A stretch of DNA of 64,000 bases from Paenibacillus pabuli NBRC 13638 (GCF_001514495.1 NZ_BCNM01000008.1:124001-188000); one strand, 5' to 3'. Positions 36,907 to 45,486 are shown, counted from the first letter of the stretch. The notes: generated from the sequence alone by a model not told the origin. Made by a program: numbers and translations.

Positions 36907-37665
36907 CTAGATCTGGGAGCCACCTCCATCGACAGGGAACTCAGCCCCCGTGGTATAGGTGGCCTCAAATGCTAGGAATGCTACGGCTTTGGCGACCTCG
37001 ACTGGATCGCCGAAACGCAGCATCGGGATCTGCTGTCTTATCTGCGCCCCGGTCTGTTCTGCAGCTTCCTTCGGCATCGACCTCTCCAAGATGTCGGTGT
37101 CAATGGGGCCGGGGCTGACCGCGTTGACGCGAATCTTCCGCGGTAACAGCTCGCGGGCTAGACTGCGAGTCATGGAGCGCAGCGCTGCTTTACTGGCCGC
37201 GTACGCACTGATCATCGGGATACCCAATACGTTCGTGATTGAGGTGGTGAGCACCACGCCACTTCCTGCGTTTAGCAATGGGGCGAGTTTCTGCACGGTG
37301 AAGTACGGACCTTTGGCGTTGATTGTAAGTAGCTCGTCGTACACTTCTTCGGACATTGACTCGAAGGGGACATAGCGCGTGATACCGGCGTTAACGAACA
37401 GTGCGTCGATCGTGCCGAACTCGGCCTTGACCCGGTCGGCCAACTCGTCAATACCCGTCAACGACGCGGCGTCGCTCAGCACTGCGACCGCGTTGTTGCC
37501 TAGTTGTTCACGAGCCGCGTCAAGCGTCGCCTGAGTACGTCCAGTAATCAGAACGCTTGCTCCTTCATCCACTAACAACTTCGCCGTCGCGAGGCCGATT
37601 CCACTGCTACCTCCCGTGATCACGACTCTCTTGCCGGAGAATTTGCCCTTACTGAATGGTTCCAT
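36907..37665 (-). CDS. SDR-family oxidoreductase
   Basis: This 252-residue SDR has TGGSSGIG (about 18-25), VNAGI, a catalytic serine in LTTSITN, YAASKAAL (YxxxK) and the C-terminal GAEFPVDGGGSQI. It resembles the FabG-like reductases widespread in actinobacteria and proteobacteria. GGGAGG lies 9 nt before the ATG. GC-rich codon use matches the quinone oxidoreductase gene downstream. It is divergent from a TetR gene, which probably controls the pair. Confidence 0.87.
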   Translation of the reverse strand: MEPFSKGKFSGKRVVITGGSSGIGLATAKLLVDEGASVLITGRTQATLDAAREQLGNNAVAVLSDAASLTGIDELADRVKAEFGTIDALFVNAGITRYVPFESMSEEVYDELLTINAKGPYFTVQKLAPLLNAGSGVVLTTSITNVLGIPMISAYAASKAALRSMTRSLARELLPRKIRVNAVSPGPIDTDILERSMPKEAAEQTGAQIRQQIPMLRFGDPVEVAKAVAFLAFEATYTTGAEFPVDGGGSQI

Positions 37666-37746
37666 TTGAATCGTCCTCCCTTTGGTTAATCCGTAATCGG
37701 ATGATTAGGTACAAGAGCGATTATATAGCAATAAATTTAATAAGTA

Positions 37747-37768
37747 AACTAAATTAATTAAATTAGTT
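37747..37768. promoter_or_regulatory. candidate TetR operator in the SDR/tetR divergent region
   Basis: AACTAA..TTAATTAA..TTAGTT is a 22-bp dyad matching at 20 of 22 positions, in the 182-bp AT-rich divergent gap. AT-richness makes chance palindromes more likely, so confidence is moderate. Confidence 0.45.
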
Positions 37769-37847
37769 CATTTATTTAATTCCATACATAAAGGGCAGCG
37801 AATTTGTTATAATGTGTTTTATAGGCATCTAAGGGAGGGACTTATCC

Positions 37848-38486
37848 GTGAGAAAAGCTGTGAGTGTAGATACATATGTGGAAAAAATAAAACCTGTTAT
37901 AAGAAAAACAAAATTCAGCCAACTGAAAGTCGACGATCTCGCAAAATATATGGATATCAGCAAAGTGACACTCTATAAACATTTTTCCTCCAAAGACGAC
38001 ATCATTGAACAAGTCGTGGATTATTACATTGATTATTCGAAAAAGGCTGACACCGTTGTCAAAGACAATTCCGTCTCTTTTTTGGATCGTTTTCAATTAA
38101 CATTTTTACAATCTTTGATGTGTGCCGCGTTTATTTCTGATTTGTTCTTGCAAGATCTGAAAGAATTTTATCCGCACCATTTTGAGAATCTGTCCGTTGC
38201 CCTACAAAATCGGAATAAAAGTTTACAAACTTTTTTTGAATCCGGTATGGAGCAACAGATTTTCAATAGATTGAATGCCGTGATATTTATGGTTCAAGAT
38301 GACGCTGTGCTGCGACGCTTTATCGAGCCGTCATTTTCGATTCAGTATGATATCACCTTGAAACAAGCGATTATGGATTTCTACTACATGAAGCAGTATC
38401 AATTGCTAAAACCTGAATATCTGAAGATGATAGACGACTCCGATATTGAAAGGAAGATCGTTCATATTTTGCAAGCCATTTCATAA
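37848..38486 (+). CDS. TetR/AcrR-family transcriptional regulator
   Basis: This 212-residue TetR protein has a helix-turn-helix of the form QLKVDDLAKYMDISKVTLYKHFSSKDDIIEQVVDYYI, followed by an all-helical C-terminal ligand domain. Start: GTG with GGGAGGG 8 nt upstream. Divergent from the SDR/quinone oxidoreductase genes, its probable targets. AT-rich, unlike the GC-rich enzymes it faces. Confidence 0.88.
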   Translation: MRKAVSVDTYVEKIKPVIRKTKFSQLKVDDLAKYMDISKVTLYKHFSSKDDIIEQVVDYYIDYSKKADTVVKDNSVSFLDRFQLTFLQSLMCAAFISDLFLQDLKEFYPHHFENLSVALQNRNKSLQTFFESGMEQQIFNRLNAVIFMVQDDAVLRRFIEPSFSIQYDITLKQAIMDFYYMKQYQLLKPEYLKMIDDSDIERKIVHILQAIS

Positions 38487-38582
38487 GTGAAGCGTCCATA
38501 TCCGATTCCGTTGTGGACTACATAAGTTTCAGTTCATAATCTGTAATAGGAAGAAAATGAGGATAGGTCGAAGGGCATCAAG

Positions 38583-38612
38583 AAAAAAGGAATTCCCCTT
38601 GAGGAATCCCTT
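38583..38612 (-). terminator. terminator of the ilvB transcript
   Basis: On the minus strand AAGGGATTCC-TCAAGG-GGAATTCCTT (one G-U pair) is followed by TTTT. It lies about 150 bp past the ilvB stop. Confidence 0.75.
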
Positions 38613-38649
38613 CGCTATAAAAATTATAATGTTAGACTTACATCCTCTT

Positions 38650-38758
38650 TTAGTTAGAAGCTGGGGCTGGGCCAGCACCTTCTGTTGGAGGTGTGTTTTG
38701 CATTTTTTTCTTTGCTTTCTCGATTCCTTCCTTCTTCAGAGGTGCGCCAACCTTGGAA
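38650..38758 (-). pseudogene. short coding remnant after ilvB
   Basis: Immediately after the ilvB stop, in a different frame, a lysine-rich then Pro/Ala-rich open stretch (KKEGIEKAKKKM, then TEGAGPAPASN and a stop) runs to 38650. It has no start codon or ribosome binding site. It reads like the C-terminal tail of a lost gene fused next to ilvB by deletion. The source protein is not recognised. Confidence 0.3.
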
Positions 38759-40489
38759 TTATTCGTCGTACCCTAGAATCATTTGGTCCAGCGGCGTGCC
38801 GGCAAGCACCATTGGGTACACATTCTCATTGGTCGGGATGACGAACTCGACGAGCACAGGTCCTTTCGTCTGCAGCGCCTCTAGCCAGACCTTGGAGGCT
38901 TCGCCTTTGTTCGTTGCCCTTAATCCCTTGATTCCGTATGCTTCCGCAAGCTTGACGAAGTCAGGACTGCCGGACAGATCAATCTGGCTGTAGCGTCGTT
39001 CGTACATCAATTCCTGCTGCTGCTTAACCATGCCGAGCACCTGGTTGTTCAAGACCACGATCTTGACCGGAATCTGATGGATCGCGCAGATCGCCATCTC
39101 CTGCGCGCACATCTGCATGCCCCCGTCGCCGTTGATCGAGACGACGAGACGATCTGGATTTCCGACTTGAGCGCCGATCGCGGCCGGGAAGCCAAAGCCC
39201 ATCGTGCCAAGACCGCCCGATGTGATGAGTGAGCGAGGATGCTTAAAGCGGTAAAACTGTGCGGTCCACATTTGGTGCTGGCCGACATCGGTGGTGATGA
39301 TCGCATCTCCTTGCGTCGTCTCGCTAATCATCTCAAGCACATATTGCGGCTTAATGACAGTATCCGAATCGGTATACCGAAGCGGATGCTGCACCTTATA
39401 CTCTTGAAGCTGCTCGAGCCAGGTATCCGTCTGGGCTGCTTGCGCTTTCGTGTTCGCATAAGCCACCACGTTTTTAATATCGCCGATGCATGCGAGATCT
39501 GTCTTGACGTTCTTTCCGATTTCCGCAGGATCGATATCGATATGGGCGATACGTTTGGCCTGAGGCGCAAACCCGTCCAGCTTCATCGTGACCCGGTCAT
39601 CGAAACGCGAGCCGATCGAAATAACGAGATCCGCATTCTGTACCGCCATGTTCGCCGCATATACGCCATGATGTCCGAGCATGCCCAGCCACATCTCGTC
39701 ATCGCTCGGAAACCCGCCGAGGCCGAGCAGAGTCGTCACGACCGGAATCCGCGTAGTGTGGACGAACTTGATCAGCTCCTGCGAGGAGTTCGAATAGACA
39801 ACGCCGCCGCCCGCGATAATAACCGGCTTGCGCGCTTCTGCAATCGCCTGAAGCAGCGCATCCATTTCTGCCGGATTCGGTTCCGGGGCTCCATGGTATC
39901 CGCGCAACCGAACCGTGTCCTCTGGACGATATGCCATCCGCTGATTGGTCACGTCTTTTGGAATATCGATCAAGACAGGACCTTTGCGGCCCGTATTTGC
40001 AATGTAAAACGCTTCATGAATGATGCGAGGAAGGTCGTGTACATCGCGAACCATGTAGCTGTGCTTCGTGATCGGCATCGTGATGCTAATAATGTCCGCT
40101 TCCTGAAAAGCATCCGTGCCCATGACATTCGTAGATACGTTCCCCGTTATGATCACCACCGGCACCGAATCCATATAGGCGGTTGCAATCCCGGTCACCA
40201 GATTTGTTGCTCCTGGACCGGATGTCGCGATGCATACCCCAACCTTCCCCGTCGACCTAGCATAGCCGTCCGCCGCGTGGATCGCGCCTTGTTCGTGCCG
40301 GGTCAAGATATGCTTGAAGTCTGGCTGATGTACCATCGCGTCATAAATATAGAGCACATTTCCTCCAGGATAGCCGAATACGCACTCTACGCCTTCCTGC
40401 AGCAAGCCGCGCAAAAGCACCTCCGAACCGGTGATATAGTCCTCTGACGGCGTCGTTGTTTCATTTGTCATGCCTAATTGCTGTTCCAT
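38759..40489 (-). CDS. ilvB: acetolactate synthase large subunit
   Basis: This 576-residue thiamine-diphosphate enzyme condenses pyruvate to acetolactate, or pyruvate with 2-ketobutyrate, as the first step of branched-chain amino acid synthesis. TPP-activating glutamate E66 lies in LTRHEQGAIHAADGYAR. The cofactor segment NGDGGMQMCAQEMAICAIHQIPVKIVVLNN is present, and the end VLAGTPLDQMILGYDE is typical of complete anabolic enzymes. AAGGAGG lies 7 nt before the ATG. No ilvN regulatory subunit, ilvC or leu gene follows; transcription ends soon after. Two T-box leaders precede it. It may be a second copy beside a complete operon elsewhere (inference). Confidence 0.95.
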   Translation of the reverse strand: MEQQLGMTNETTTPSEDYITGSEVLLRGLLQEGVECVFGYPGGNVLYIYDAMVHQPDFKHILTRHEQGAIHAADGYARSTGKVGVCIATSGPGATNLVTGIATAYMDSVPVVIITGNVSTNVMGTDAFQEADIISITMPITKHSYMVRDVHDLPRIIHEAFYIANTGRKGPVLIDIPKDVTNQRMAYRPEDTVRLRGYHGAPEPNPAEMDALLQAIAEARKPVIIAGGGVVYSNSSQELIKFVHTTRIPVVTTLLGLGGFPSDDEMWLGMLGHHGVYAANMAVQNADLVISIGSRFDDRVTMKLDGFAPQAKRIAHIDIDPAEIGKNVKTDLACIGDIKNVVAYANTKAQAAQTDTWLEQLQEYKVQHPLRYTDSDTVIKPQYVLEMISETTQGDAIITTDVGQHQMWTAQFYRFKHPRSLITSGGLGTMGFGFPAAIGAQVGNPDRLVVSINGDGGMQMCAQEMAICAIHQIPVKIVVLNNQVLGMVKQQQELMYERRYSQIDLSGSPDFVKLAEAYGIKGLRATNKGEASKVWLEALQTKGPVLVEFVIPTNENVYPMVLAGTPLDQMILGYDE

Positions 40490-40508
40490 TGGGCAGCCTC
40501 CTTTGCAA

Positions 40509-40830
40509 AATAAAATCCCCTCTCCTCCTGAGCAAACTGACAGCGGTCAGCTCATACAGGGACGAAAGGGGATTTTTTCGCGGTACCACCCAAGTTCGCT
40601 GCCACTCTCGCGAATGCAGCCTCATGAGGTAAGGCCGATGCCTTACCTGCGGTGCGTTAACGAGCACCATTTCGGTTAAGTCTACTTGCGGGCATGAATA
40701 TGAGACCAGCCGCTTTCGGTTAACAGCTCCGAGACGACACCATACAAAGGGTTAAGGCAAAGGTTTCAGCGTTTCCTCTGCTCTCTGGGCATAACCGCCC
40801 TTGTCGGCTTTCTCTTCATCGCCTGTTGGT
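40509..40830 (-). ncRNA. T-box riboswitch 2 (proximal to ilvB)
   Basis: The transcript (minus strand) shows a GAAGAG stem I base, the distal-loop segment CCAGAGAGCAGAGG..GCTGAAACC, the T-box sequence GGGTGGTACCGCG (40579-40591) and a terminator pairing AAATCCCCT with AGGGGATTT, ending in TATTTT. The candidate specifier triplet is CTC (40731-40733), a leucine codon, within GTCGTCTCGGAG, by comparison of the two leaders. The specifier call is tentative; the T-box itself is clear. Confidence 0.9.
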
Positions 40831-40837
40831 ATTAAAT

Positions 40838-41148
40838 AAATAACCCCTTCCTTCCCAAGGCTCGAAGCTACTGCTTGAAGCCTTGGGACGAAAGGGGAAT
40901 GTTCGCGGTACCACCCAGGTTTACTGCAATCTCGCAATTGCAGTCTCATGAGGTAAAGCCGATGCTATACCTGCAGCATGTTAACGGATGCCAGGCCGGT
41001 TGATCCTACTTGCGGGCGTGCAATCACGCCTTCCGCGTTCGGTCAACAGCTCCGAGACGACACTATACATGCGTTACGACGGAGGTTTCAGCAATCCCTC
41101 TGCTCTCTGGACATAAACGCTATTGCATAGCCTTCTCTTCTTCGCTAT
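40838..41148 (-). ncRNA. T-box riboswitch 1 (distal)
   Basis: A second complete T-box lies upstream of the first. It has the stem I base GAAGAAGAGAAGG, the distal segment CCAGAGAGCAGAGGG..GCTGAAACC, the T-box GGGTGGTACCGCG (40904-40916) and a terminator with TCCCAAGGCT/AGCCTTGGGA inside CCCCTTTC/GAAGGGG, then T-rich sequence. The candidate specifier CTC is at 41054-41056 in the same context as in the second copy, so both probably sense the same uncharged tRNA. The two copies share long blocks but differ in many loops. Confidence 0.9.
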
Positions 41149-41163
41149 ATTTGTATTTTTCTG

Positions 41164-41192
41164 ATAGTAGCACAGACTCGACTTTTTTTCAA
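41164..41192 (-). promoter_or_regulatory. promoter of the tandem T-box/ilvB transcript
   Basis: On the minus strand TTGAAA (41187-41192) is exactly 17 nt from TACTAT (41164-41169), placing the start near 41157, just upstream of the first T-box stem I. Confidence 0.75.
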
Positions 41193-41306
41193 ACCGAATT
41201 AATACTAAGCTGCTTTATGATTATTGAGTTCTTGTACCCGGTAAGTTTAACCCATTTATGCTCCGATGAGAATTCACTGTTTAGAAAATGTCTAACATAT
41301 GGTACG

Positions 41307-41783
41307 TTAGCGATAGAAATCAACCATATCTCCAAACAGCCGTTTAATAAATTCGAGCTCGCTTTCGTTATATCTTTCCAAAAATTCGTACATTCTTTGC
41401 TTTTCCTTCGCATGAAGCTCATCATGAGCAGCAAATAGCTTTTTGCCCACAGGCGTTAGCCGAAAATACACTTCCTTTTTGTTGTCGTTGAGCTGGGCTT
41501 TTCGCACCCAACCTGCCTTTAGTAATTTATTTGCGATCTTGGAGGTATTTCCTTTACTTAAATTTATTCTCTCCGCAATGGAAGTGAGATTAATCGGCTC
41601 CTGCTCTCCGATGCACGCAATGGTGTGCAGTTCCGTCATATTTAAACTGAATTCCGACTCAATATGCTTCCGGATATCCTCCAGGTATGTGGCAGTTATT
41701 CGGGTTTCATATTGCTCTTTTTGCTCAAGAAACTGAACGAAAAATTCATGAATGGCGGTTTTGTTTTTACTGGCAGTATCCAT
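41307..41783 (-). CDS. MarR-family transcriptional regulator
   Basis: This 158-residue winged-helix regulator has the recognition region INLTSIAERINLSKGNTSKIANKLLKAGWVRKAQ and wing KKEVYFRLTPVGKKLF, flanked by dimerisation helices. It is divergent from the RidA/FAD-monooxygenase pair. A 26-bp near-perfect dyad lies between them on the promoter of that pair, so this protein is the expected repressor. The start follows GGAG of a GCTGAGGAGCCAGC-like stretch. Ligand unknown, likely an aromatic or quinone compound. Confidence 0.88.
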   Translation of the reverse strand: MDTASKNKTAIHEFFVQFLEQKEQYETRITATYLEDIRKHIESEFSLNMTELHTIACIGEQEPINLTSIAERINLSKGNTSKIANKLLKAGWVRKAQLNDNKKEVYFRLTPVGKKLFAAHDELHAKEKQRMYEFLERYNESELEFIKRLFGDMVDFYR

Positions 41784-41872
41784 GATTATGCTGGCTCCTC
41801 AACTTATTTTTTTTATTATATCATAAATTGTTCTCCGAGAAACAAACGGGCATACTCATATTGAGATTGGGG

Positions 41873-41928
41873 TTGACAGAACAAAGAGTAACCAAGTACA
41901 GTATTATTGTTTCATATGAAACGATAAT
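41873..41928 (+). promoter_or_regulatory. promoter and MarR operator for ridA-monooxygenase
   Basis: TTGACA (41873-41878), 18-nt spacer, TACAGT (41897-41902). Directly downstream at 41903-41928 is a 26-bp dyad centred on CATATG with arms ATTATTGTTTCAT and ATGAAACGATAAT, pairing at 12 of 13 positions. A further half-site GAAACAATAAT follows at 41982-41992. A protein on the dyad would cover the transcription start. Confidence 0.75.
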
Positions 41929-42049
41929 TTTATATAATTTTCATCACACTTGTTTTAACAAGCAATAAAAAAGGTTCTAACGAAACAATAATGGATGAAG
42001 GAGGTCAGCCGGAAATACTTGTCCACTTTTCAAGAGAAGATTTATAAGT

Positions 42050-42475
42050 ATGGAAATGGAGCACACCCTGCCTATGGAAATCGTGAATCCGAAGACATTG
42101 ACGGATAAGGTTACATCTGTAATTTCTCATGTCGTGGTAACTACTGCCTCCAAACTGGCCTTCATCTCAGGTCAGGTTTCTGTAGATGAAACAGGAGCAT
42201 TGGTCGGTTCAGGGGACTATTACGCGCAAGCGATTCAAGTGTTCACCAATCTTAAGTATGCATTGGAAGCCGTGCGAGCGGATCCATTGTACATTGTAAA
42301 AATGAATATTTTTGTGGTAAACCACAACCCGGAATTGACTTCGATTATTTTTGACGCAGGATTTCATGTGTTTGGCCCTAACTGGCCGAAGACAGCAAGT
42401 ACCTATATAGGCGTTCAAACACTAGCCGATCCTGAATGGCTTATCGAAATAGACGCTATCGTAATCTTCCCATAA
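42050..42475 (+). CDS. RidA-family protein (reactive intermediate deaminase-like)
   Basis: This 141-residue RidA/YjgF-fold protein has SKLAFISGQVSVDETGALVGSGDYYAQAIQVFTNLKYALE and ends with TYIGVQTLADPEWLIEIDAIVIF. Canonical RidA hydrolyses enamines and imines formed by PLP enzymes. The substrate arginine of RidA is not evident at the usual Cys-RATV site, which here reads STYIGVQTL, so it may belong to a subfamily with another role. The ribosome binding site is weak (GAGAAG, 10 nt); a better AAGGAGG at 41998 is too far away. It is co-transcribed with the monooxygenase. Confidence 0.82.
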   Translation: MEMEHTLPMEIVNPKTLTDKVTSVISHVVVTTASKLAFISGQVSVDETGALVGSGDYYAQAIQVFTNLKYALEAVRADPLYIVKMNIFVVNHNPELTSIIFDAGFHVFGPNWPKTASTYIGVQTLADPEWLIEIDAIVIFP

Positions 42476-42499
42476 TGTTTAAGAAAAGAGGTTATTTAT

Positions 42500-43996
42500 A
42501 TGAAATATGAAGTCATCCTTATCGGTGGCGGATCTGTCGGCATGCTGTTGGCTGGGGAATTGGCATTAGCCGGTGTAAAGGTCTGCGTCATTGAGCGATT
42601 AAAAGAGACAACCCCATATTCACGTGCGCTTACCGTACATCCACGAACCCTTGAAATATTAGATATGCGTGGAGTGAAATCACAATTAATCAGTCAAGGC
42701 CGCTTACTTTCGAGAGGACATTTTGCCGGATTAGATACCCCTTTGGATTTCTCGGTGTTGGATTCTTCTTCCAATCACACCCTCTTTTTACCGCAGAGTG
42801 AGACGGAGAAGGTGCTGGAGGAATGGGCGCTTAGCCTTGGCGCAGAGGTCTGGAGAGAGGTTGAGGCTCTATCTGTGCACCAGGATGAGGATGGGGTTGA
42901 CGTTAAGATCGCGGGACCTCATGGAGAAACAACGTTAAGATCAGCTTATGTGGTAGGTACGGATGGAGCTAGAAGTTTGGTTCGCAAACATGCAAATATA
43001 TCATTTGAAGGTACAGCTGCGACCTTCACGGCTATTCTGGGGGATGCCGTTCTATCTGATTTGGCTCCTATGAGTGTCATATCCCGGATTACAGAAAAAG
43101 GATTGGTCAGCATTATGCCAATCAATGATCATATCTATCGAGTCTTGATGATCGATATGGAGAGACGTAACATCTCTAAGGATGAGACCGTTACATTGGA
43201 AGAGTTTCGTTCATCGCTCATCCGTATGACCGGAAGCGACTTGGGATTGAACGATGTGAAATGGATGTCGCGTTTCGGAAATGCGACGCGGCAAGCGGGA
43301 CGCTATCGGAATGGTCGATTGTTCTTGGCGGGAGATTCGGCGCACATTCATTTTCCGGCTGGTGGACAGGGAATGAATGTCGGCTTACAAGAAGCAATGA
43401 ACTTAGGCTGGAAGCTTGCAGGAGCAATCAAAGGCTGGGCTCCGGACTGGCTATTGGACAGTTATCATGCCGAACGTTTCCCTTGGAACACCGCCTTGCT
43501 TCGGAATACCGAGGTCCAAACCCTGCTTATGGACGTGACTCCTCCCATCACGGAACTGCGAAGCATGCTGGCTAATCTGATTCAAATACCGGAGGCTAAT
43601 TATCAGATCGCAGCACAAATTTCCGCAATGGATGTACATTATGCTCCCGACGCCGAAGCGCCTTCCCATCCTTTAAACGGGAAACGGTTCAAGGATCTCA
43701 GCATAAAGCTGAAAGACGGGCAATTGATTAACGCCTATCCGCTCCTGCACAAAGGTACTTTTCTTCTGCTGCATTTCCATTCTAATGAACAGCATAGCGG
43801 CCAATGGGAAACGTATAGCAACCTTCAAGTTGTACATGCCTCTTTGGCTGACGCTGACGCGGATTGGAACGACGTCCACTCGGCGCTTATTCGGCCGGAT
43901 GGACATATTGCCTGGGCGATTCCTCTATCCGATCCGAATCCAATGCAAACTATAAATGAAGGAATCACTCGCTGGTGCGGAAACATTACGGATTAG
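42500..43996 (+). CDS. class A FAD-dependent aromatic monooxygenase
   Basis: This 498-residue flavoprotein monooxygenase has the dinucleotide motif GGGSVGMLLAGELALAG (about 9-25), the DG motif YVVGTDGARSLVRK, and the FAD ribityl motif GRLFLAGDSAHIHFPAGGQGMNVGLQEAMNLGWKLA. A C-terminal thioredoxin-like region ends in RPDGHIAWA. It resembles the pentachlorophenol-hydroxylase and rifampicin-monooxygenase (Rox) branch that hydroxylates phenolic rings, some members inactivating antibiotics. The control by MarR and pairing with RidA suggest an inducible detoxification unit. AAGAGG precedes the ATG. The actual substrate is unknown. Confidence 0.88.
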   Translation: MKYEVILIGGGSVGMLLAGELALAGVKVCVIERLKETTPYSRALTVHPRTLEILDMRGVKSQLISQGRLLSRGHFAGLDTPLDFSVLDSSSNHTLFLPQSETEKVLEEWALSLGAEVWREVEALSVHQDEDGVDVKIAGPHGETTLRSAYVVGTDGARSLVRKHANISFEGTAATFTAILGDAVLSDLAPMSVISRITEKGLVSIMPINDHIYRVLMIDMERRNISKDETVTLEEFRSSLIRMTGSDLGLNDVKWMSRFGNATRQAGRYRNGRLFLAGDSAHIHFPAGGQGMNVGLQEAMNLGWKLAGAIKGWAPDWLLDSYHAERFPWNTALLRNTEVQTLLMDVTPPITELRSMLANLIQIPEANYQIAAQISAMDVHYAPDAEAPSHPLNGKRFKDLSIKLKDGQLINAYPLLHKGTFLLLHFHSNEQHSGQWETYSNLQVVHASLADADADWNDVHSALIRPDGHIAWAIPLSDPNPMQTINEGITRWCGNITD

Positions 43997-44113
43997 TAAT
44001 TCGTTTGAGGTGTGTAACTGCCTTCCAGTTTGGTGAACTTGTATTTGGGGCGTCTGAATGAACTGAAATCACGGTACGCTGCACTCAAAAAAACGCAATG
44101 TTCCCCATGAGTA

Positions 44114-44161
44114 TGAAAATACCGCTCAAGCGTTATTCAACAACGCTTAGGCGGTATTTTC
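44114..44161. terminator. bidirectional terminator between convergent monooxygenase and MFS genes
   Basis: TGAAAATACCGC..AAGCGTT pairs with AACGCTT.GGCGGTATTTTCA (44114-44134 with 44141-44161), a long stem with A- and T-rich ends serving both strands. Confidence 0.88.
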
Positions 44162-44182
44162 ATTTCTGAGGAAGAAGGTACT

Positions 44183-45358
44183 TTACGCTCCGTTTCGTTC
44201 CGCCGTTGCAGATCGGCGACGCATGGATAAAGAAATAATAGCCGGGATGAGTGCGATTGCGACGCCAACTCCGCCAAACCAACCAACTGCTGCAAGAGAG
44301 ATGCTTTCTACAACGATACCCCCAATTACAGCCCCTACGGCCATTCCCAACTGCACGATAGAATTGTTCAAACTCAGGACGATCCCCGAAGCCTGAGGAG
44401 CCATGCCGATTAAATATACTTGTTGAACCGGCCCCATCGACCAAGCAAAAAAGGACCATAACATAAGAAAAGGCAACACGAACATGGACGAGTGGGAGAA
44501 CGCAGTCAGTAACAATAATATTCCGGAGTGAAAGAGCAGGCCCCCAATCATCGTACGGGGGATACCCCATTTATCTGCACCGTAACCGCCAACTTGGGAG
44601 CCTATGAGACTGGCCAGCCCAAACGCAAACAACCCGACGTTTACCATCCCTTCGCTCATCCCCGTAATGTCCAGAAGAAACGGCGTTATATAGGTGTACA
44701 GAATCGTATAGCCCAATATCCAGAAAAAACTGATGGAAAGCGCGACAGCGATTCGGGGGCTTTTTAATAAGGCGAGCTGTTCCCGAATAGGAACGGGAGC
44801 CTCTCCTTCCGATTTCGGAATCGTAAGCAAAAGGACCACCATCGCGACCAAGCTTAGGGCCCCGACTCCCGTGAAGATGATTTTCCAATCATGTGAGCCC
44901 GCAATGATCCTCCCAAGCGGGACCCCTAGAATAAGTGCGAGGTTAAAGCCCACTAGAACCGTGGCGATAGCGCTGCCCTGTTTTCCAGGATGAGACATTT
45001 TGGCGGCAACCGTCATGGCGACGACCATAAATACCCCCGTGCTGATCGCCAAAATAATTCTTGCTCCGAGCAGCATGCCATAGCCTGTAGTTGTGACAGT
45101 GATCAAATTCCCAACGAAAAATAATCCCAAAGCTGATAGCATAAGCTTTCTTCGATCCATTTTTGCCGTGAGTGCAATAAGAATCGGGGTACCGATGGCA
45201 TAAGCAAGCGAGTAGACCGTAATCAACTGCCCGGCCGCTACTACCGACACTCCAATATCGCTTGCAAGCATATCCAAAATGCCAGTAATCACAAACTCCG
45301 AAGTTCCGACTAAAAAGCTGACAATAGCCAGAATATAAATTTTCCATGAATTCCTCAT
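44183..45358 (-). CDS. MFS transporter, DHA1-type 12-helix efflux family
   Basis: This 391-residue major facilitator has twelve predicted helices, beginning IYILAIVSFLVGTSEFVITGILDMLASDIG, an AraJ/NepI/YdhP-like start. Motif A-like LTAKMDRRKLMLSAL follows helix 2 and motif C-like GVPLGRIIAG lies in helix 5. It lies downstream of an arsR-type regulator and a luciferase-like oxidoreductase. A 16-bp site identical in form to those in front of the other two genes lies 28 bp upstream, so the three form a regulon. Likely exports a small toxic compound. Confidence 0.88.
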   Translation of the reverse strand: MRNSWKIYILAIVSFLVGTSEFVITGILDMLASDIGVSVVAAGQLITVYSLAYAIGTPILIALTAKMDRRKLMLSALGLFFVGNLITVTTTGYGMLLGARIILAISTGVFMVVAMTVAAKMSHPGKQGSAIATVLVGFNLALILGVPLGRIIAGSHDWKIIFTGVGALSLVAMVVLLLTIPKSEGEAPVPIREQLALLKSPRIAVALSISFFWILGYTILYTYITPFLLDITGMSEGMVNVGLFAFGLASLIGSQVGGYGADKWGIPRTMIGGLLFHSGILLLLTAFSHSSMFVLPFLMLWSFFAWSMGPVQQVYLIGMAPQASGIVLSLNNSIVQLGMAVGAVIGGIVVESISLAAVGWFGGVGVAIALIPAIISLSMRRRSATAERNGA

Positions 45359-45385
45359 CTATTTCTCCTCTTTTCATTTCAACAA

Positions 45386-45401
45386 TTCTAAATCTATAGA
45401 A
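45386..45401. promoter_or_regulatory. ArsR operator copy 1 (MFS gene)
   Basis: TTCTAAATCTATAGAA: exact inverted repeat TTCTA-N6-TAGAA, 28 bp upstream of the MFS start codon. One of three such sites in 1.7 kb. Confidence 0.72.
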
Positions 45402-45486
45402 ATCTTAATTAAAAAATAATGCCCAATTCGCCGACATCACTTCTCGGCTCAATCAAGCATCCTCGTTCCAAGCGTTCGTACCTGCT

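Noticed and set aside
39239..40447. 402-codon plus-strand frame opposite ilvB
   Set aside because: Composition-driven antisense frame; Arg/His-rich with no family features.
41010..41438. 142-codon plus-strand frame across the T-box leader and marR end
   Set aside because: Covers structured leader RNA and the antisense of marR; no independent support.
41991..42046. 18-codon frame just before ridA as a leader peptide
   Set aside because: Its ATG has no ribosome binding site; the AAGGAGG in this stretch lies inside the frame itself and no pairing with the ridA start was seen.
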